Below are positions 35,941-44,623 of a stretch of DNA of 64,000 nucleotides, in pieces. Both the position numbers and the translations under genes were made by a program. Source of the stretch: Streptomyces flavofungini (GTDB lineage Bacteria; Actinomycetota; Actinomycetes; Streptomycetales; Streptomycetaceae); contig NZ_CP128846.1 of assembly GCF_030388665.1 (NCBI RefSeq), forward strand, positions 8,094,001 through 8,158,000, written 5' to 3'. The notes under the pieces are model-generated. The model had not been told where the DNA came from. It saw nothing but the letters and a program-made list of their open reading frames with translations, and did not search any database. The number at the start of each line of letters is the position of its first letter. Within the stretch, counting starts at the first letter, position 1.

Positions 35941-36147
35941 CCGCATCCCGGCCCCCCCGGCCCTCCGGTCCCCCGGGCCCCGGCCCGAGCCGCCCCGGCG
36001 CCGGCGCCGCCGTCGATGCCGCCCCGCCCTCCCCGTACCGCCCGAAGAACCCCCCGCCCCGCTCTCGACTCCGCCCCCAACCAGCGCGAACATGGCGCTA
36101 GTTGAGGACTCTCGGAACGGCTCCTCACGAGCGGAGAGGGGTCCGCC

Positions 36148-36399
36148 ATGTGGACCGCTGCCTTCTGGAAAGCCACCGCCGAACGCGCGGTCCGCACCTT
36201 CGCCCAGGCCCTCGCCGCCGTCCTCGTCGCGGGGGCGACGAACCTCCTGGACGTGGCGTGGGGCGCCGCGCTCGGCACGGCGGGGATGGCCGCGCTGCTC
36301 GCCGTCCTGACCGCGCTCGGCTCCGCGAAGGTCGGCCCGCCGGGACCCGGCCTCACCGAGGTGCCCGACAGTGGCCGGGGGCCCCGCCCCGCCCTCTGA
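36148..36399 (+). CDS. small holin-like membrane protein (r1t-type)
   Basis: 83 residues. MWTAAFWKATAERAVRTFAQ then ALAAVLVAGATNLLDVAWG then AALGTAGMAALLAVLTALG makes two hydrophobic helices with an amphipathic start and a short polar tail. I recognise the W-x-x-x-FWK-x-x-x-ERA-x-x-T-x-AQ pattern from r1t-type phage holins, which are common in Streptomyces chromosomes without any surrounding prophage. GGAGAGG lies 8 nt before ATG 36148. No endolysin gene is adjacent. It ends 39 bp from the convergent CorC-like gene. Confidence 0.7.
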   Translation: MWTAAFWKATAERAVRTFAQALAAVLVAGATNLLDVAWGAALGTAGMAALLAVLTALGSAKVGPPGPGLTEVPDSGRGPRPAL

Positions 36400-36438
36400 C
36401 GGGCCCCGGCCCACATCTGGTCCGCGTCCGGCGGAGGA

Positions 36439-37452
36439 TTACACGGGCTGACCGAACAGCTCCCGCAGCACGTCCTCCATCGTGACCATCCCGGCCAGGC
36501 GCCCGTCCTCACCGAGCACGGCCGCCACATGGGTGCGGCTGCCCCGCATGGCCGTCAGGACGTCCTCGAGCGACGTGGTCTCCCGCACCCGGGCGATGGA
36601 GCGCATGTCGCTCACCCGGAACGGCAGGTCGCGCGGGGACACGTCGAGGGCGTCCTTCACATGGAGGTAGCCGACGATGCGCCGCCCCTCGTCGACGACG
36701 GGGAAGCGCGAGAAGCCGGTCCGCGAGGACAGCTCCTCCAACTGCTCGGGCGTGACGCCCACGCGGGCGTAGACCACACGCTCCAGCGGAAGCACCACGT
36801 CCCGCACCGGACGGCGGCCCAGCTCAAGGGCGTCGTGCAGTCGCTCCTGCGCCCGGTCGTCGATCAGGCCCGCGTCGCTGGAGTCCTGCACCAGACGGGC
36901 CAGTTCGGCGTCCGAGAACGTCGCCGCGACCTCGTCCTTCGTCTCGACCCGGAGCAGCTTCAGGATCGCGTTGGCGAACGCGTTGATCGTGAACACCACC
37001 GGACGCACGGCACGGGCGCACGCAACCAGGGGCGGCCCGAGCAGCAGGGCGCTGCGCACCGGCTCGGCGAGCGCGATGTTCTTGGGGATCATCTCGCCGA
37101 GCAGCATGTGGAGATACGTCGCCACGGCCAGGGCGATGACGAACGAGATCGGGTGGACCAGGCCGTGCGGCACGCCCACCGCGTCGAACAGCGGCTCGAG
37201 CAGATGCGCGATCGCGGGCTCGGCGACGACACCGAGGACGAGGGTGCACAGCGTGATGCCGAGCTGTGCCGCCGCCATCAGCGCCGACACGTGCTTGAGG
37301 CCCCACATGACGCTCTTGGCGCGCCGGTCGCCCTCCTCGGCGCGCGGCTCGATCTGGCTGCGGCGCACGGAGATCAGGGCGAACTCGGCGCCCACGAAGA
37401 AGGCGTTGACGACGAGCGTCGCAAGGCCGATCAGCAACTGGATGACGGTCAT
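36439..37452 (-). CDS. hemolysin-family (CNNM/CorC) CBS-domain membrane protein
   Basis: 337 residues. The N-terminal DUF21/CNNM membrane domain has VIQLLIGLATLVVNAFFVGAEFALI, LMAAAQLGITLCTLVLGVVAEPAI and YLHMLLGEMIPKNIALAEP. Two CBS domains follow (DVVLPLERVVYARVGVT; SRFPVVDEGRRIVGYLHVKD; VLTAMRGSRTHVAAVLGEDG). It lacks the C-terminal CorC_HlyC domain, unlike its partner. The family is linked to Mg2+/Co2+ efflux. It is coupled to the upstream paralogue by a 4-nt ATGA overlap at 37449-37452; the two may form a heteromer. Confidence 0.9.
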   Translation of the reverse strand: MTVIQLLIGLATLVVNAFFVGAEFALISVRRSQIEPRAEEGDRRAKSVMWGLKHVSALMAAAQLGITLCTLVLGVVAEPAIAHLLEPLFDAVGVPHGLVHPISFVIALAVATYLHMLLGEMIPKNIALAEPVRSALLLGPPLVACARAVRPVVFTINAFANAILKLLRVETKDEVAATFSDAELARLVQDSSDAGLIDDRAQERLHDALELGRRPVRDVVLPLERVVYARVGVTPEQLEELSSRTGFSRFPVVDEGRRIVGYLHVKDALDVSPRDLPFRVSDMRSIARVRETTSLEDVLTAMRGSRTHVAAVLGEDGRLAGMVTMEDVLRELFGQPV

Positions 37453-38789
37453 CGGTCGTCCTCCTCCGGTTCGTCGTGGGCGGGTTCCGCGGGCGCGCGC
37501 AGCAGCACGCGGGCGGCACGGCGTCCCGCGGCGTCCACGACGTCCAGGCGCCAACCGGCGACCTCGACGCCGTCACCCACGGCGGGAATGCGGCCCAGCT
37601 CGGTGGCGATCAGACCGGCGAGGGTCTCGTACGGTCCGTCCGGCACCCGCAGGCCCACGCGGGCGAGCTGGTCGGTGCGGGCGGCGCCGTCGGCGGAGTA
37701 GAGGACCCGGCCTTCCTCGTCGGTCCCGGCCGGGGCCAGGTCGGGCGTCTCGTGCGGGTCGTGCTCGTCGTGCACCTCACCGACGACTTCCTCGACGATG
37801 TCCTCCAGGGTGGCGACACCGGCCGTGCCGCCGTACTCGTCGATGACCACGGCCATGGTGCGCCGGCCCGAGAGCCGGTCGAGGAGCCGGTCCACGGTCA
37901 GCGACTCCGGTACGAGCAGCGGCTCACGCATCAGCTCGCTCACGGGGCGGCGCGCCCTCAGCTCGGCGGGCACGGCCAGGACGTTCTTGATGTGGACGAC
38001 TCCGACCACCGAGTCGAGGTTGCCGCGGTAGACCGGGAACCGGGACAGGCCGGTGGCGCGGGTGGCGTTGGCGACGTCCTCGCAGGTGGCGGCCACGTCC
38101 AGGGCGACGACCTGGACGCGCGGGGTCATCACGTTCTCGGCGGTGAGGTCGGCCAGGTTCAGCGTGCGCATGAACCGTTCGGCGGTCTCCGCCTCCAGGG
38201 CGCCCTCCTTCGCGGAGTGCCGGGCCAGGGCGAGCAGCTCCTTGGGGCCGCGCGCGGAGGCCAGCTCCTCGGTGGGTTCGAGGCCGAAGCGGCGCACCGC
38301 GCGGTTGGCGGTGTTGTTCAGGTGCCGGATGAAGGGGCGGAACGTGGCGCTGAACACGCGCTGGGGCGTCGCCACCCGCTTGGCGATGGGCAGCGGCGAG
38401 GAGATCGCCCAGTTCTTCGGCACCAGCTCGCCGACGACCATCAGGAAGACGGTCGACAGGGCGGTGCCGAGGAAGAGGGCGACGGTCGAGGACGCCGAGT
38501 CGGGGACGCCGACGGCGTTCAGCGGGCCCTCGATCAGGTCGCCGATCGCCGGTTTCGCGAGCATGCCGACGACCAGGCCGGTCACGGTGATGCCGAGCTG
38601 CGCGCCCGAGAGCTCGAAGGTGAGGTTCTTGACGGCCTTGAGGGCGCTGGCCGCGCCGCGCTCGCCGCGTTCGACGGCACGCTCCAGGTCGCCGCGCTCG
38701 ACGGTCGTGAGCGAGAACTCGGCCGCCACGAAGATTCCGCAGGCGAGCGAGAGCAGCACCGCCACAAGGAGCAGGAGCACTTCAGTCAT
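37449..38789 (-). CDS. hemolysin-family (CNNM/CorC) protein with CBS and transporter-associated domains
   Basis: 446 residues. The CNNM domain occupies 1-190 (LLLLVAVLLSLACGIFVAAEFSL, GAQLGITVTGLVVGMLAKPAI, FLMVVGELVPKNWAIS). A CBS pair follows at about 205-330 (TAENVMTPRVQVVALDVAAT, SRFPVYRGNLDSVVGVVHIK, VVIDEYGGTAGVATLEDIVEEVVGEV). The C-terminal CorC_HlyC domain (about 350-430, LPDGPYETLAGLIATELG type) probably binds ligand. GGAGGTGA precedes the ATG. It is first gene of a two-gene operon. Role inferred: divalent cation efflux at the membrane. Confidence 0.92.
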   Translation of the reverse strand: MTEVLLLLVAVLLSLACGIFVAAEFSLTTVERGDLERAVERGERGAASALKAVKNLTFELSGAQLGITVTGLVVGMLAKPAIGDLIEGPLNAVGVPDSASSTVALFLGTALSTVFLMVVGELVPKNWAISSPLPIAKRVATPQRVFSATFRPFIRHLNNTANRAVRRFGLEPTEELASARGPKELLALARHSAKEGALEAETAERFMRTLNLADLTAENVMTPRVQVVALDVAATCEDVANATRATGLSRFPVYRGNLDSVVGVVHIKNVLAVPAELRARRPVSELMREPLLVPESLTVDRLLDRLSGRRTMAVVIDEYGGTAGVATLEDIVEEVVGEVHDEHDPHETPDLAPAGTDEEGRVLYSADGAARTDQLARVGLRVPDGPYETLAGLIATELGRIPAVGDGVEVAGWRLDVVDAAGRRAARVLLRAPAEPAHDEPEEDDR

Positions 38790-38986
38790 CGGGTCACCTC
38801 CGTCCCATGATCGGTCAGGGAGGTGGTGAATGCGCGATGGGGGGTACTAGGAGGCTCGCCCATGGGCGGACGCTCACACCTTTCCGTCGAGATTCGAGTA
38901 GTGGGCCCATGTTAAAGGATCGGCAAAACTCTACGCTCCGCATAACGCACTGTTACCGTGCCGTGCCGGAGAGGCCGCGGGCGCGG

Positions 38987-39412
38987 TCACTCCGCGAGCG
39001 GCTTGACCCAGCGGCTCCACTGCGGCTGCGGAGCATATCCGGCCGCGTGCCAGGCGTGGTGCGCCAGCTCGTTGCGGTTCAGGACCATCGCGTCGGCCCG
39101 CCGCCCGCCGAGCGCGACGAACCGCTCCTCGGCCGCGCGCAGCAACGCCGAGCCGATCCCGGCACGCCGGGCGTCGGGGTGCACGGCGAGCCGGTACAGC
39201 GACGCCCGCCAGCCGTCGAACCCGGCGATCACCGTGCCCACCAGCTCCCCGTCCCGCTCCGCGAGCAGCAGCGCCCCGGGGTCCCTGGCGACAAGACGCT
39301 CCACGCCGGAGCGGTCGTCGCTGATGCTCGTGCCCTCCGCGGCCACCTTCCAGAAGGCGAGCACCGCGTCCAGGTCGTCGGGCGCCGCAGCGCGTATCCG
39401 TGGATCAGTCAT
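38987..39412 (-). CDS. GNAT family N-acetyltransferase
   Basis: 141 residues, a minimal GNAT. RIRAAAPDDLDAVLAFWKVA opens the fold. The acetyl-CoA loop is LAVHPDARRAGIGSALLRAAEERF (R-x-x-G-x-G/A) near 75-98, and GADAMVLNRNELAHHAWHAAGYAP resembles motif B with the Tyr near the end (GYAPQPQWSRW). The acceptor is unknown. It lies 198 bp downstream of the CNNM operon start, and a repeat array separates it from the upstream oxidoreductase gene. Confidence 0.87.
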   Translation of the reverse strand: MTDPRIRAAAPDDLDAVLAFWKVAAEGTSISDDRSGVERLVARDPGALLLAERDGELVGTVIAGFDGWRASLYRLAVHPDARRAGIGSALLRAAEERFVALGGRRADAMVLNRNELAHHAWHAAGYAPQPQWSRWVKPLAE

Positions 39413-39450
39413 GACGGCATCCCATCACCGGGGCAGGGCCCGGCGCGCGG

Positions 39451-39600
39451 AGTTCCGGAATGCGGACATGCGAGATGCGGGACGCGGCATGAGGGGCGCG
39501 GACCTGCGGGGCCCGGAACCGCGGGGCGCGGACCTGTGGGGCCCGGAACCGCGGAGTGCGGAACCGTCGACCGCGGACCCGCGGGGCGCGGCCGGCACCG
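39451..39600. repeat. ten degenerate 15-bp tandem units between GNAT and oxidoreductase genes
   Basis: Ten 15-bp units, e.g. GCGCGGACCTGCGGG, GCCCGGAACCGCGGG, GCGCGGACCTGTGGG, GCCCGGAACCGCGGA. Read on the plus strand they would encode RGADL RGPEP RGADL WGPEP, resembling pentapeptide repeats, but no start or supported gene carries them. They fill most of the 209-bp gap. Confidence 0.8.
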
Positions 39601-39621
39601 CCGGCCGCGCCCCGGCCCGCG

Positions 39622-40515
39622 TCACTCGCCCCGCAGCTCTTCGATGACGGCCCCGAACGTCTCGTAGTACGGCTCGAGGACCGTGACGTACGAGAAGCCG
39701 TACCGCTCCCGCTGGGCGCGCAGCTGGTCGGCGATCTGGCGGACCGTGCCCATGAGCAGGATGGGCACGTCGAGGGCGGCGTCGACGGACAGATGGGGGA
39801 CGTAGTCGGCGACCTCGCGGGCCCGGGCGCGCCGGTCGTCGGTGATGTCCACCAGCTGGATCAGCAGGTTCAGCTCGGCGGGCGCCGACCGTCCGGCCGC
39901 GTGCCGCCGGTAGGAGGCGACCCGCTCGTCCATCTCCTCGGCAGTGAGGTGGAGCATCTTGCCGCCCGTGTGCCCCGGCACCGCCCGCGCCCCGGTGAAG
40001 GCGGCGATGTCCGCGTGCTCGGCGGTCAGTTGCAGCATCTTCTCGCCGTTGCCGCCGATGAGCAGCGGCGGGCGCGGCGTCCGGCGCGGCTTGGGCACGA
40101 ACGCGGCATCGGCGAAGTGCCGGTCCAGCGTCTCGACGGTGTGCCGCAGATGGGCCACGCGCTCGCCGGGCGAACCCCACGGCAGCCCGGCCGCGTCGTG
40201 CTCGGCGCGCACGTAGCCGGTGCCGAGGCCCAGTTCGAGGCGGCCGTCCGTGAGGAGGTCCGTGGTGGCCGTCTCGCGGGCGAGCAGGGTCGGGTTCCAG
40301 AACCCGGCGTTGAGGACGAAGGTGCCGACCCGGGGCCGCTCGGTGGCCTCCGCCGCGGCGACGACGGCCGGGAACGGCGCGGCCATGCCCAGGTGGTCCG
40401 GCACGAGGATCACGTCGTAGCCGAGCTGCTCCGCGGTGCGGCACTTGGCCCGCCACTCCTCGCGCGGGCTCGGTTCGACCATGTTGACGCCGAAGCGGAA
40501 GGGCCGGTGGGGCAT
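39622..40515 (-). CDS. LLM-class F420-dependent oxidoreductase
   Basis: 297 residues, luciferase-like (beta/alpha)8 barrel. It starts RFGVNMVEPSPREEW, with LGYDVILVPDHLGMAAPFPA near 45, TFVLNAGFWNPTLLARETAT near 80, the conserved GRLELGLGTGYVRAEHDAAG near 105, and LIGGNGEKMLQLTAEHADI near 175. It resembles the MSMEG_2516-like group (TIGR03621). It probably uses reduced F420 or FMN; the substrate is unknown. ATG 40513-40515 has AAGGAG 8 nt upstream. Confidence 0.9.
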   Translation of the reverse strand: MPHRPFRFGVNMVEPSPREEWRAKCRTAEQLGYDVILVPDHLGMAAPFPAVVAAAEATERPRVGTFVLNAGFWNPTLLARETATTDLLTDGRLELGLGTGYVRAEHDAAGLPWGSPGERVAHLRHTVETLDRHFADAAFVPKPRRTPRPPLLIGGNGEKMLQLTAEHADIAAFTGARAVPGHTGGKMLHLTAEEMDERVASYRRHAAGRSAPAELNLLIQLVDITDDRRARAREVADYVPHLSVDAALDVPILLMGTVRQIADQLRAQRERYGFSYVTVLEPYYETFGAVIEELRGE

Positions 40516-40681
40516 GAACTCTCCTTGGCGGTGCGGCAGGGAGCGGCCCGCGTGCCGCCCGGGACGGCGGCCGTACACCACAGCGGGGCGCGTCCGATTC
40601 CACCACCCGGCCGCTCCCGCGGGCCACCCCATTCCGGTCCGGCCCGAGCCGACGCGCACCGGCCCGCGCCCCCACGGCCCC

Positions 40682-43249
40682 TCACTCGTGCGCGATCGCC
40701 TCCAGGACGTTCATCCGCGACGCCCGCAGCGCGGGCAGCAGCGCCGCCACGATCCCGACCACCACCGACCCGATCACGACCGCCACCAGCGTCGACCACG
40801 GCACCGCGAACGCCTTGAGCCCCTGCAGCTCCAGGACCTGGTGCATCGACACGCCCCACACCAGGCCGAGCGCGAGACCGAGCACCGCGCCGAACACGGC
40901 GATCACCACCGACTCGAGCCGGATCATGCGCCGCAACTGCCGCCGCGCCAGGCCGATCGCACGCAGCAGCCCGATCTCACGGGTGCGCTCGACGACCGAA
41001 AGGGCGAGGGTGTTGACCACGCCGAGCACGGCGATCACGATCGCGAGGCCGAGGAGCGCGTACACGAGGTAGAGCATCACGGCGATCTGCTCGCGGATCA
41101 GCTTCTTGTAGTCCGCCTGGTCGCGCACCTGCACCTGCGGGTACGGGTCGAGCGCGGCATCGAGCCGGTCGCGCAGCGCCTCCGCGTCCGTGCCGGGAGC
41201 GGAGTTGACGTAGACGGCGGAGTCCTGGCCGTCGGGCACGTACTTCTCCAGCGTGCCGAGCCCCATGAAGAGCCCGCCCTGCATGCCGGGGCCCTCGGGG
41301 CCCTCGTTGTCGGTGAGCGCGGCCACCGTCAGCTCCACCTTGCGCTCACCGGGGAACTCCACGGGCAGCACCGAACCGACGCGCACGTCATGGTCCTTGG
41401 CGTAGTCCCGGTCCATCGCGAGCCGGTCGGGGGCCAGGGCCCGCGCCGAATTCCCTTGCGCGTACGTGGTCTTCACGACCTCGTCGAGCTGCTTGCCGAA
41501 GCCGGCGGCCGTCGTCTCGACGGTCTTGCCGTCCGGCATCCGCAGTTTCAGGGGGGTGAAGCGGCTGCGGACGACGAGCCCGGCGCCGTCGGTCGCCTCC
41601 ACCTTCTGCGTGACCTCCGTCGGGAACGGCATGAAGGAGCTGTTCTGCACGACGAAGTCCGCGCCGAGTGTCTTGTCGATCTGGTCGTCGAACGACTTGG
41701 TCATGGAGGCGCTGGCCACGGAGAGACCGCCGACCAGGGCGAGCCCGACCATCAGCGCGGCCGCGGTGGCGCCGGTGCGGCGCGGGTTGCGCAGGGCGTT
41801 GCGCTGGCTCATCCGGCCCACGGAGCCGTAGACGGCGGGGAAGGCGCCCCCGAGCACCCGGATCACCGGGCGTACCAGGAGCGGGCCCGCGATGACGGTG
41901 GCGAGGAGGCTGAGGACCACGCCGAGTCCGAGCAGCGAGGCCGACGTGGCGGTGTCGGACGAGGCCGCGCACCCCACGAGCGCCGCAGCTCCGCCCGCCG
42001 CCACGACCGAGCCCACGACGGCCCGCACCCGCAGCGGCCGCCCCACGCCCGCGATCTCGGCGTCCGCGAGCGCCGCCATCGGCGAGACCTGCGCGGCCCT
42101 GCGTGCCGGGAGGTACGCCGCGAGGAAGGTGACGCCCACCCCGACGACGTACGACACGACGGGCGTCGGCCAGGCGATCACCATCTCCGTGGACTTCAGG
42201 TTCATGCCGAACAGGCCCATCAGCTCGATGAGTCCGGCGGCGAGCCCGATCCCGGCGGCGAGCCCGAGGGTGGAGCCGACCACGCCGAGCAGCACCGCCT
42301 CGAAGAGCACGGAGCGGCGCACCTGCCTGCGGTCGGCACCGAGGGCGCGCAGCAGCCCCAGCTCGCGGGTGCGCTGGGCGATCAGCATGGAGAAGGTGTT
42401 GACGATCAGGAAGATGCCGACCAGGACGGCGACCCCGGCGAAGCCGAGCATCACGTACTTGATGACGTCGAGGAAGCCGCCCAGTTCGGAGGCGGCGGAC
42501 TCGGCCTGTTCGTCGGCGGTCTCCAGTTCGTAGCGGCCTCCGCCCAGTTCGGCGGCGACGCGGCGCTTGAGTTCGATGTCGCTGACGCCCGCCGCGGCGT
42601 CGACGGCGATGCTGGTCGCGCGGTTCTCGCCGCCGAGCAGTTTGGTCTGCGCGGTCGGGGTGTCGAGGAAGACGAGCGCGGCACCGGGGTTGGTGGTCGT
42701 GAACGTGACGATGCCGACGACCTTCGTCTCGAACGAGCCCGGCGCGGCCAGGATCTTGAGGGTGTCCCCGATCGCCACGTCCTTCTTGTCGGCCGTGTCG
42801 GCGTCGATCAGGGCTTCCCCGGCGGTGCGCGGCGCCCGGCCCGAGGTGATCTCCACGGGGGAGCGCTCGGTCTCGTACCAGTTGCCTGCGACGGTGGGCG
42901 CGCCCGTGGTGGGGCCGACGGGATCGTTGTCGCGGTCGACGACCGTGATGTTGTCCACGGTCGCGTCGACATGTGTGGCCGCCACGCCGTCGACCTTCGC
43001 GATCCGCTCGGCGAGGTCGGCGGGCACGGTCGGGGTCCGTCCGGTCGGCACGCTCTCGTCGAGGTCGTCCTTGGGCCCGACGGAGAGGTCGGCGGACGTG
43101 GACGCGAAGAGGCGGTCGAAGGTGCGGGCGACGGTGTCCGAGAAGATCAGACTGCCCGCGACGAACGCCACGGAGAGGATCACGGCGAGCGCGGACAGGG
43201 CGAGCCTGCCCTTGTGCGCGAGGAAGCTGCGGAGGGTGGCCTTCAGCAC
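40682..43249 (-). CDS. ABC transporter permease with two FtsX-like domains
   Basis: 855 residues. One N-terminal helix (LALSALAVILSVAFVAGSLIF) is followed by a MacB-like extracellular domain (about 45-250). FtsX block 1 is at 265-400 (GFAGVAVLVGIFLIVNTFSMLIAQRTRELGLLRALGA), and a second helix/periplasmic/FtsX set follows. The C-terminal block is ALLGLAIVIAVLGVVNTLAL then ERTREIGLLRAIGLARRQLRRM. It exports or mechanically transmits at the membrane together with the ATPase 10 bp upstream. GTG at 43249 is preferred; the frame upstream is proline-rich nonsense shared with the ATPase tail. Confidence 0.92.
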   Translation of the reverse strand: MLKATLRSFLAHKGRLALSALAVILSVAFVAGSLIFSDTVARTFDRLFASTSADLSVGPKDDLDESVPTGRTPTVPADLAERIAKVDGVAATHVDATVDNITVVDRDNDPVGPTTGAPTVAGNWYETERSPVEITSGRAPRTAGEALIDADTADKKDVAIGDTLKILAAPGSFETKVVGIVTFTTTNPGAALVFLDTPTAQTKLLGGENRATSIAVDAAAGVSDIELKRRVAAELGGGRYELETADEQAESAASELGGFLDVIKYVMLGFAGVAVLVGIFLIVNTFSMLIAQRTRELGLLRALGADRRQVRRSVLFEAVLLGVVGSTLGLAAGIGLAAGLIELMGLFGMNLKSTEMVIAWPTPVVSYVVGVGVTFLAAYLPARRAAQVSPMAALADAEIAGVGRPLRVRAVVGSVVAAGGAAALVGCAASSDTATSASLLGLGVVLSLLATVIAGPLLVRPVIRVLGGAFPAVYGSVGRMSQRNALRNPRRTGATAAALMVGLALVGGLSVASASMTKSFDDQIDKTLGADFVVQNSSFMPFPTEVTQKVEATDGAGLVVRSRFTPLKLRMPDGKTVETTAAGFGKQLDEVVKTTYAQGNSARALAPDRLAMDRDYAKDHDVRVGSVLPVEFPGERKVELTVAALTDNEGPEGPGMQGGLFMGLGTLEKYVPDGQDSAVYVNSAPGTDAEALRDRLDAALDPYPQVQVRDQADYKKLIREQIAVMLYLVYALLGLAIVIAVLGVVNTLALSVVERTREIGLLRAIGLARRQLRRMIRLESVVIAVFGAVLGLALGLVWGVSMHQVLELQGLKAFAVPWSTLVAVVIGSVVVGIVAALLPALRASRMNVLEAIAHE

Positions 43250-43259
43250 GGGTGCCGCC

Positions 43260-44216
43260 TCAGTCCTGGGGGGACGGGTCGTCGCGGGTGGGTTTCGCCG
43301 GCGGGTCGTCCGGGGGCACGGCGGGGGCGGCGGGGCCGGGGGACGCGGTGGTGTCCGGGGCGTCGGCGGCACTCGGGGGGCCGCTGGTGCTCGGCGTCCC
43401 GGCGGTGCCCGCCGTCCCGTCCGCCGTGTCGGCGGCCGTGCCGTGCAGCACGTCGAACCGCTTCATCCGCTCCAGGACGCCCTCCGCCGTCGGCCGGGCC
43501 ATCTCGTCCACGATCCGGCCGTCCGCGAGGAAGAGCACCAGGTCGGAGTGGGCGGCGGCACTCGGGTCGTGCGTCACCATCACCACCGTCTGGCCCAGCG
43601 AGTCCACCGCCTCGCGCAGGAACCCGAGCACTTCGAGTCCGGCCCGCGAGTCGAGGTTGCCGGTCGGCTCGTCGGCGAAGATCAGCTCGGGGCGGGAGGC
43701 CAGCGCCCGTGCGCACGCCACGCGCTGCTGCTGGCCGCCGGAGAGCTGCGCGGGCCGGTGCCGCAGCCGGTCGCGCAGGCCGAGCGTGTCGATGACGTGC
43801 TCCAGCCACTCGGCGTCGGGACGCTGGCCCGCGATGTCCATGGGCAGCGTAATGTTCTCGCGCGCGTTCAGCGTCGGGATGAGGTTGAACGACTGGAACA
43901 TGAAGCCGATCCGGTCCCGCCTGAGCCGCGTCAGCTCGCGGTCCTTGAGCCCGGTGATCTCGGTGTCGCCGAGCCACACCTGGCCCGCCGAGACCGAGTC
44001 GAGCCCGGCCAGCGTGTGCATCAGCGTGGACTTGCCGGAACCGGAAGGACCCATCACGGCGGTGAACCGCTGCCGCGCGATGTCCACGTCGACCGCGTCC
44101 AGGGCGAGCACGGTGGTCTCACCCGAGCCGTACGCCTTCGTGAGCCCGCGGGCGCGGGCCGCGACGCCGGCGGGCTCGGCGCGCTCCGTGTGCGGTGTCG
44201 AAGCAGGTGTGGACAA
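43260..44216 (-). CDS. ABC transporter ATP-binding protein (MacB/LolD type)
   Basis: 318 residues. Walker A GPSGSGKSTL near 56, the Q-loop MFQSFNLIPTLNARENI, signature QLSGGQQQRVACARAL near 158, Walker B LIFADEPTGNLDS near 181, and the H-loop VMVTHDPSAA. The C-terminal 60 residues are a Pro/Ala/Thr/Asp low-complexity tail (TADGTAGTAGTPSTSGPP and on) not needed for ATPase function. GTG start. It is followed 10 bp later by the large FtsX-type permease. The substrate is unknown. Confidence 0.93.
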   Translation of the reverse strand: MSTPASTPHTERAEPAGVAARARGLTKAYGSGETTVLALDAVDVDIARQRFTAVMGPSGSGKSTLMHTLAGLDSVSAGQVWLGDTEITGLKDRELTRLRRDRIGFMFQSFNLIPTLNARENITLPMDIAGQRPDAEWLEHVIDTLGLRDRLRHRPAQLSGGQQQRVACARALASRPELIFADEPTGNLDSRAGLEVLGFLREAVDSLGQTVVMVTHDPSAAAHSDLVLFLADGRIVDEMARPTAEGVLERMKRFDVLHGTAADTADGTAGTAGTPSTSGPPSAADAPDTTASPGPAAPAVPPDDPPAKPTRDDPSPQD

Positions 44217-44364
44217 GGCCGCCTCCCCGGTTGTGGCCGTCCCAACTCGCGTATTCCAGCAGAGAGTAAAGGGTCGGAGTGGGCAGCTGGTATCCCTCGC
44301 AGGTCGATGCGTGAGGAGCGTGTAAGGGGCACCTGGTGGGCGGTGCCCGGCACCTCTTGCCGGT

Positions 44365-44384
44365 GCTAGCGGATCGGCGCTAGC
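44365..44384. promoter_or_regulatory. duplicated GCTAGC site before the antitoxin gene
   Basis: GCTAGC GGATCGGC GCTAGC (44365-44384): two palindromic hexamers, centres 14 bp apart, ending 8 bp before the antitoxin start. This is typical placement for autoregulation by a ribbon-helix-helix antitoxin dimer pair. Confidence 0.5.
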
Positions 44385-44392
44385 TTGTGGAC

Positions 44393-44620
44393 ATGGCGAA
44401 GACTCAGCTGAACGTGCGGGTGGACGAGGACACCGCCCGGGCCGCGCGCGAACGCGCCATGGCCCGTGGCGTGAGCGTGAATCGCTACATCGAAGAGCTG
44501 GTCAAACAGGACGCGGGCGAGCTCGGCCACACGTTCGTGGAGGCCGCCGCCGACTTCATGAAGCAGTACGAGACCGTCTTCGCCGAGGAGTTCGGCGCGG
44601 AGCGCGAGGGCCGTCGCTGA
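44393..44620 (+). CDS. ribbon-helix-helix-type antitoxin
   Basis: 75 residues. KTQLNVRVDEDTARAARERA, then MARGVSVNRYIEELVKQ, is the beta-strand plus two helices of a ribbon-helix-helix/Arc-like DNA-binding domain. The acidic C-terminus (YETVFAEEFGAEREG) would wrap the toxin. It lies 3 bp ahead of a Fic-like toxin gene. ATG 44393 is chosen; GTG 44387 is possible. The duplicated GCTAGC upstream is the likely operator. It neutralises the toxin and represses the pair, by family knowledge. Confidence 0.85.
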   Translation: MAKTQLNVRVDEDTARAARERAMARGVSVNRYIEELVKQDAGELGHTFVEAAADFMKQYETVFAEEFGAEREGRR

Positions 44621-44623
44621 CCC

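Noticed and set aside
39451..39600. Pentapeptide-repeat protein on the plus strand (RGADLRGPEP-like).
   Set aside because: No start codon or ribosome-binding site gives a convincing protein; the array is short and flanked by minus-strand genes.
40436..43795. Long plus-strand open frame opposite the FtsX-type permease.
   Set aside because: Antisense shadow, Arg/His/Glu-rich; the minus-strand gene has intact FtsX domains.
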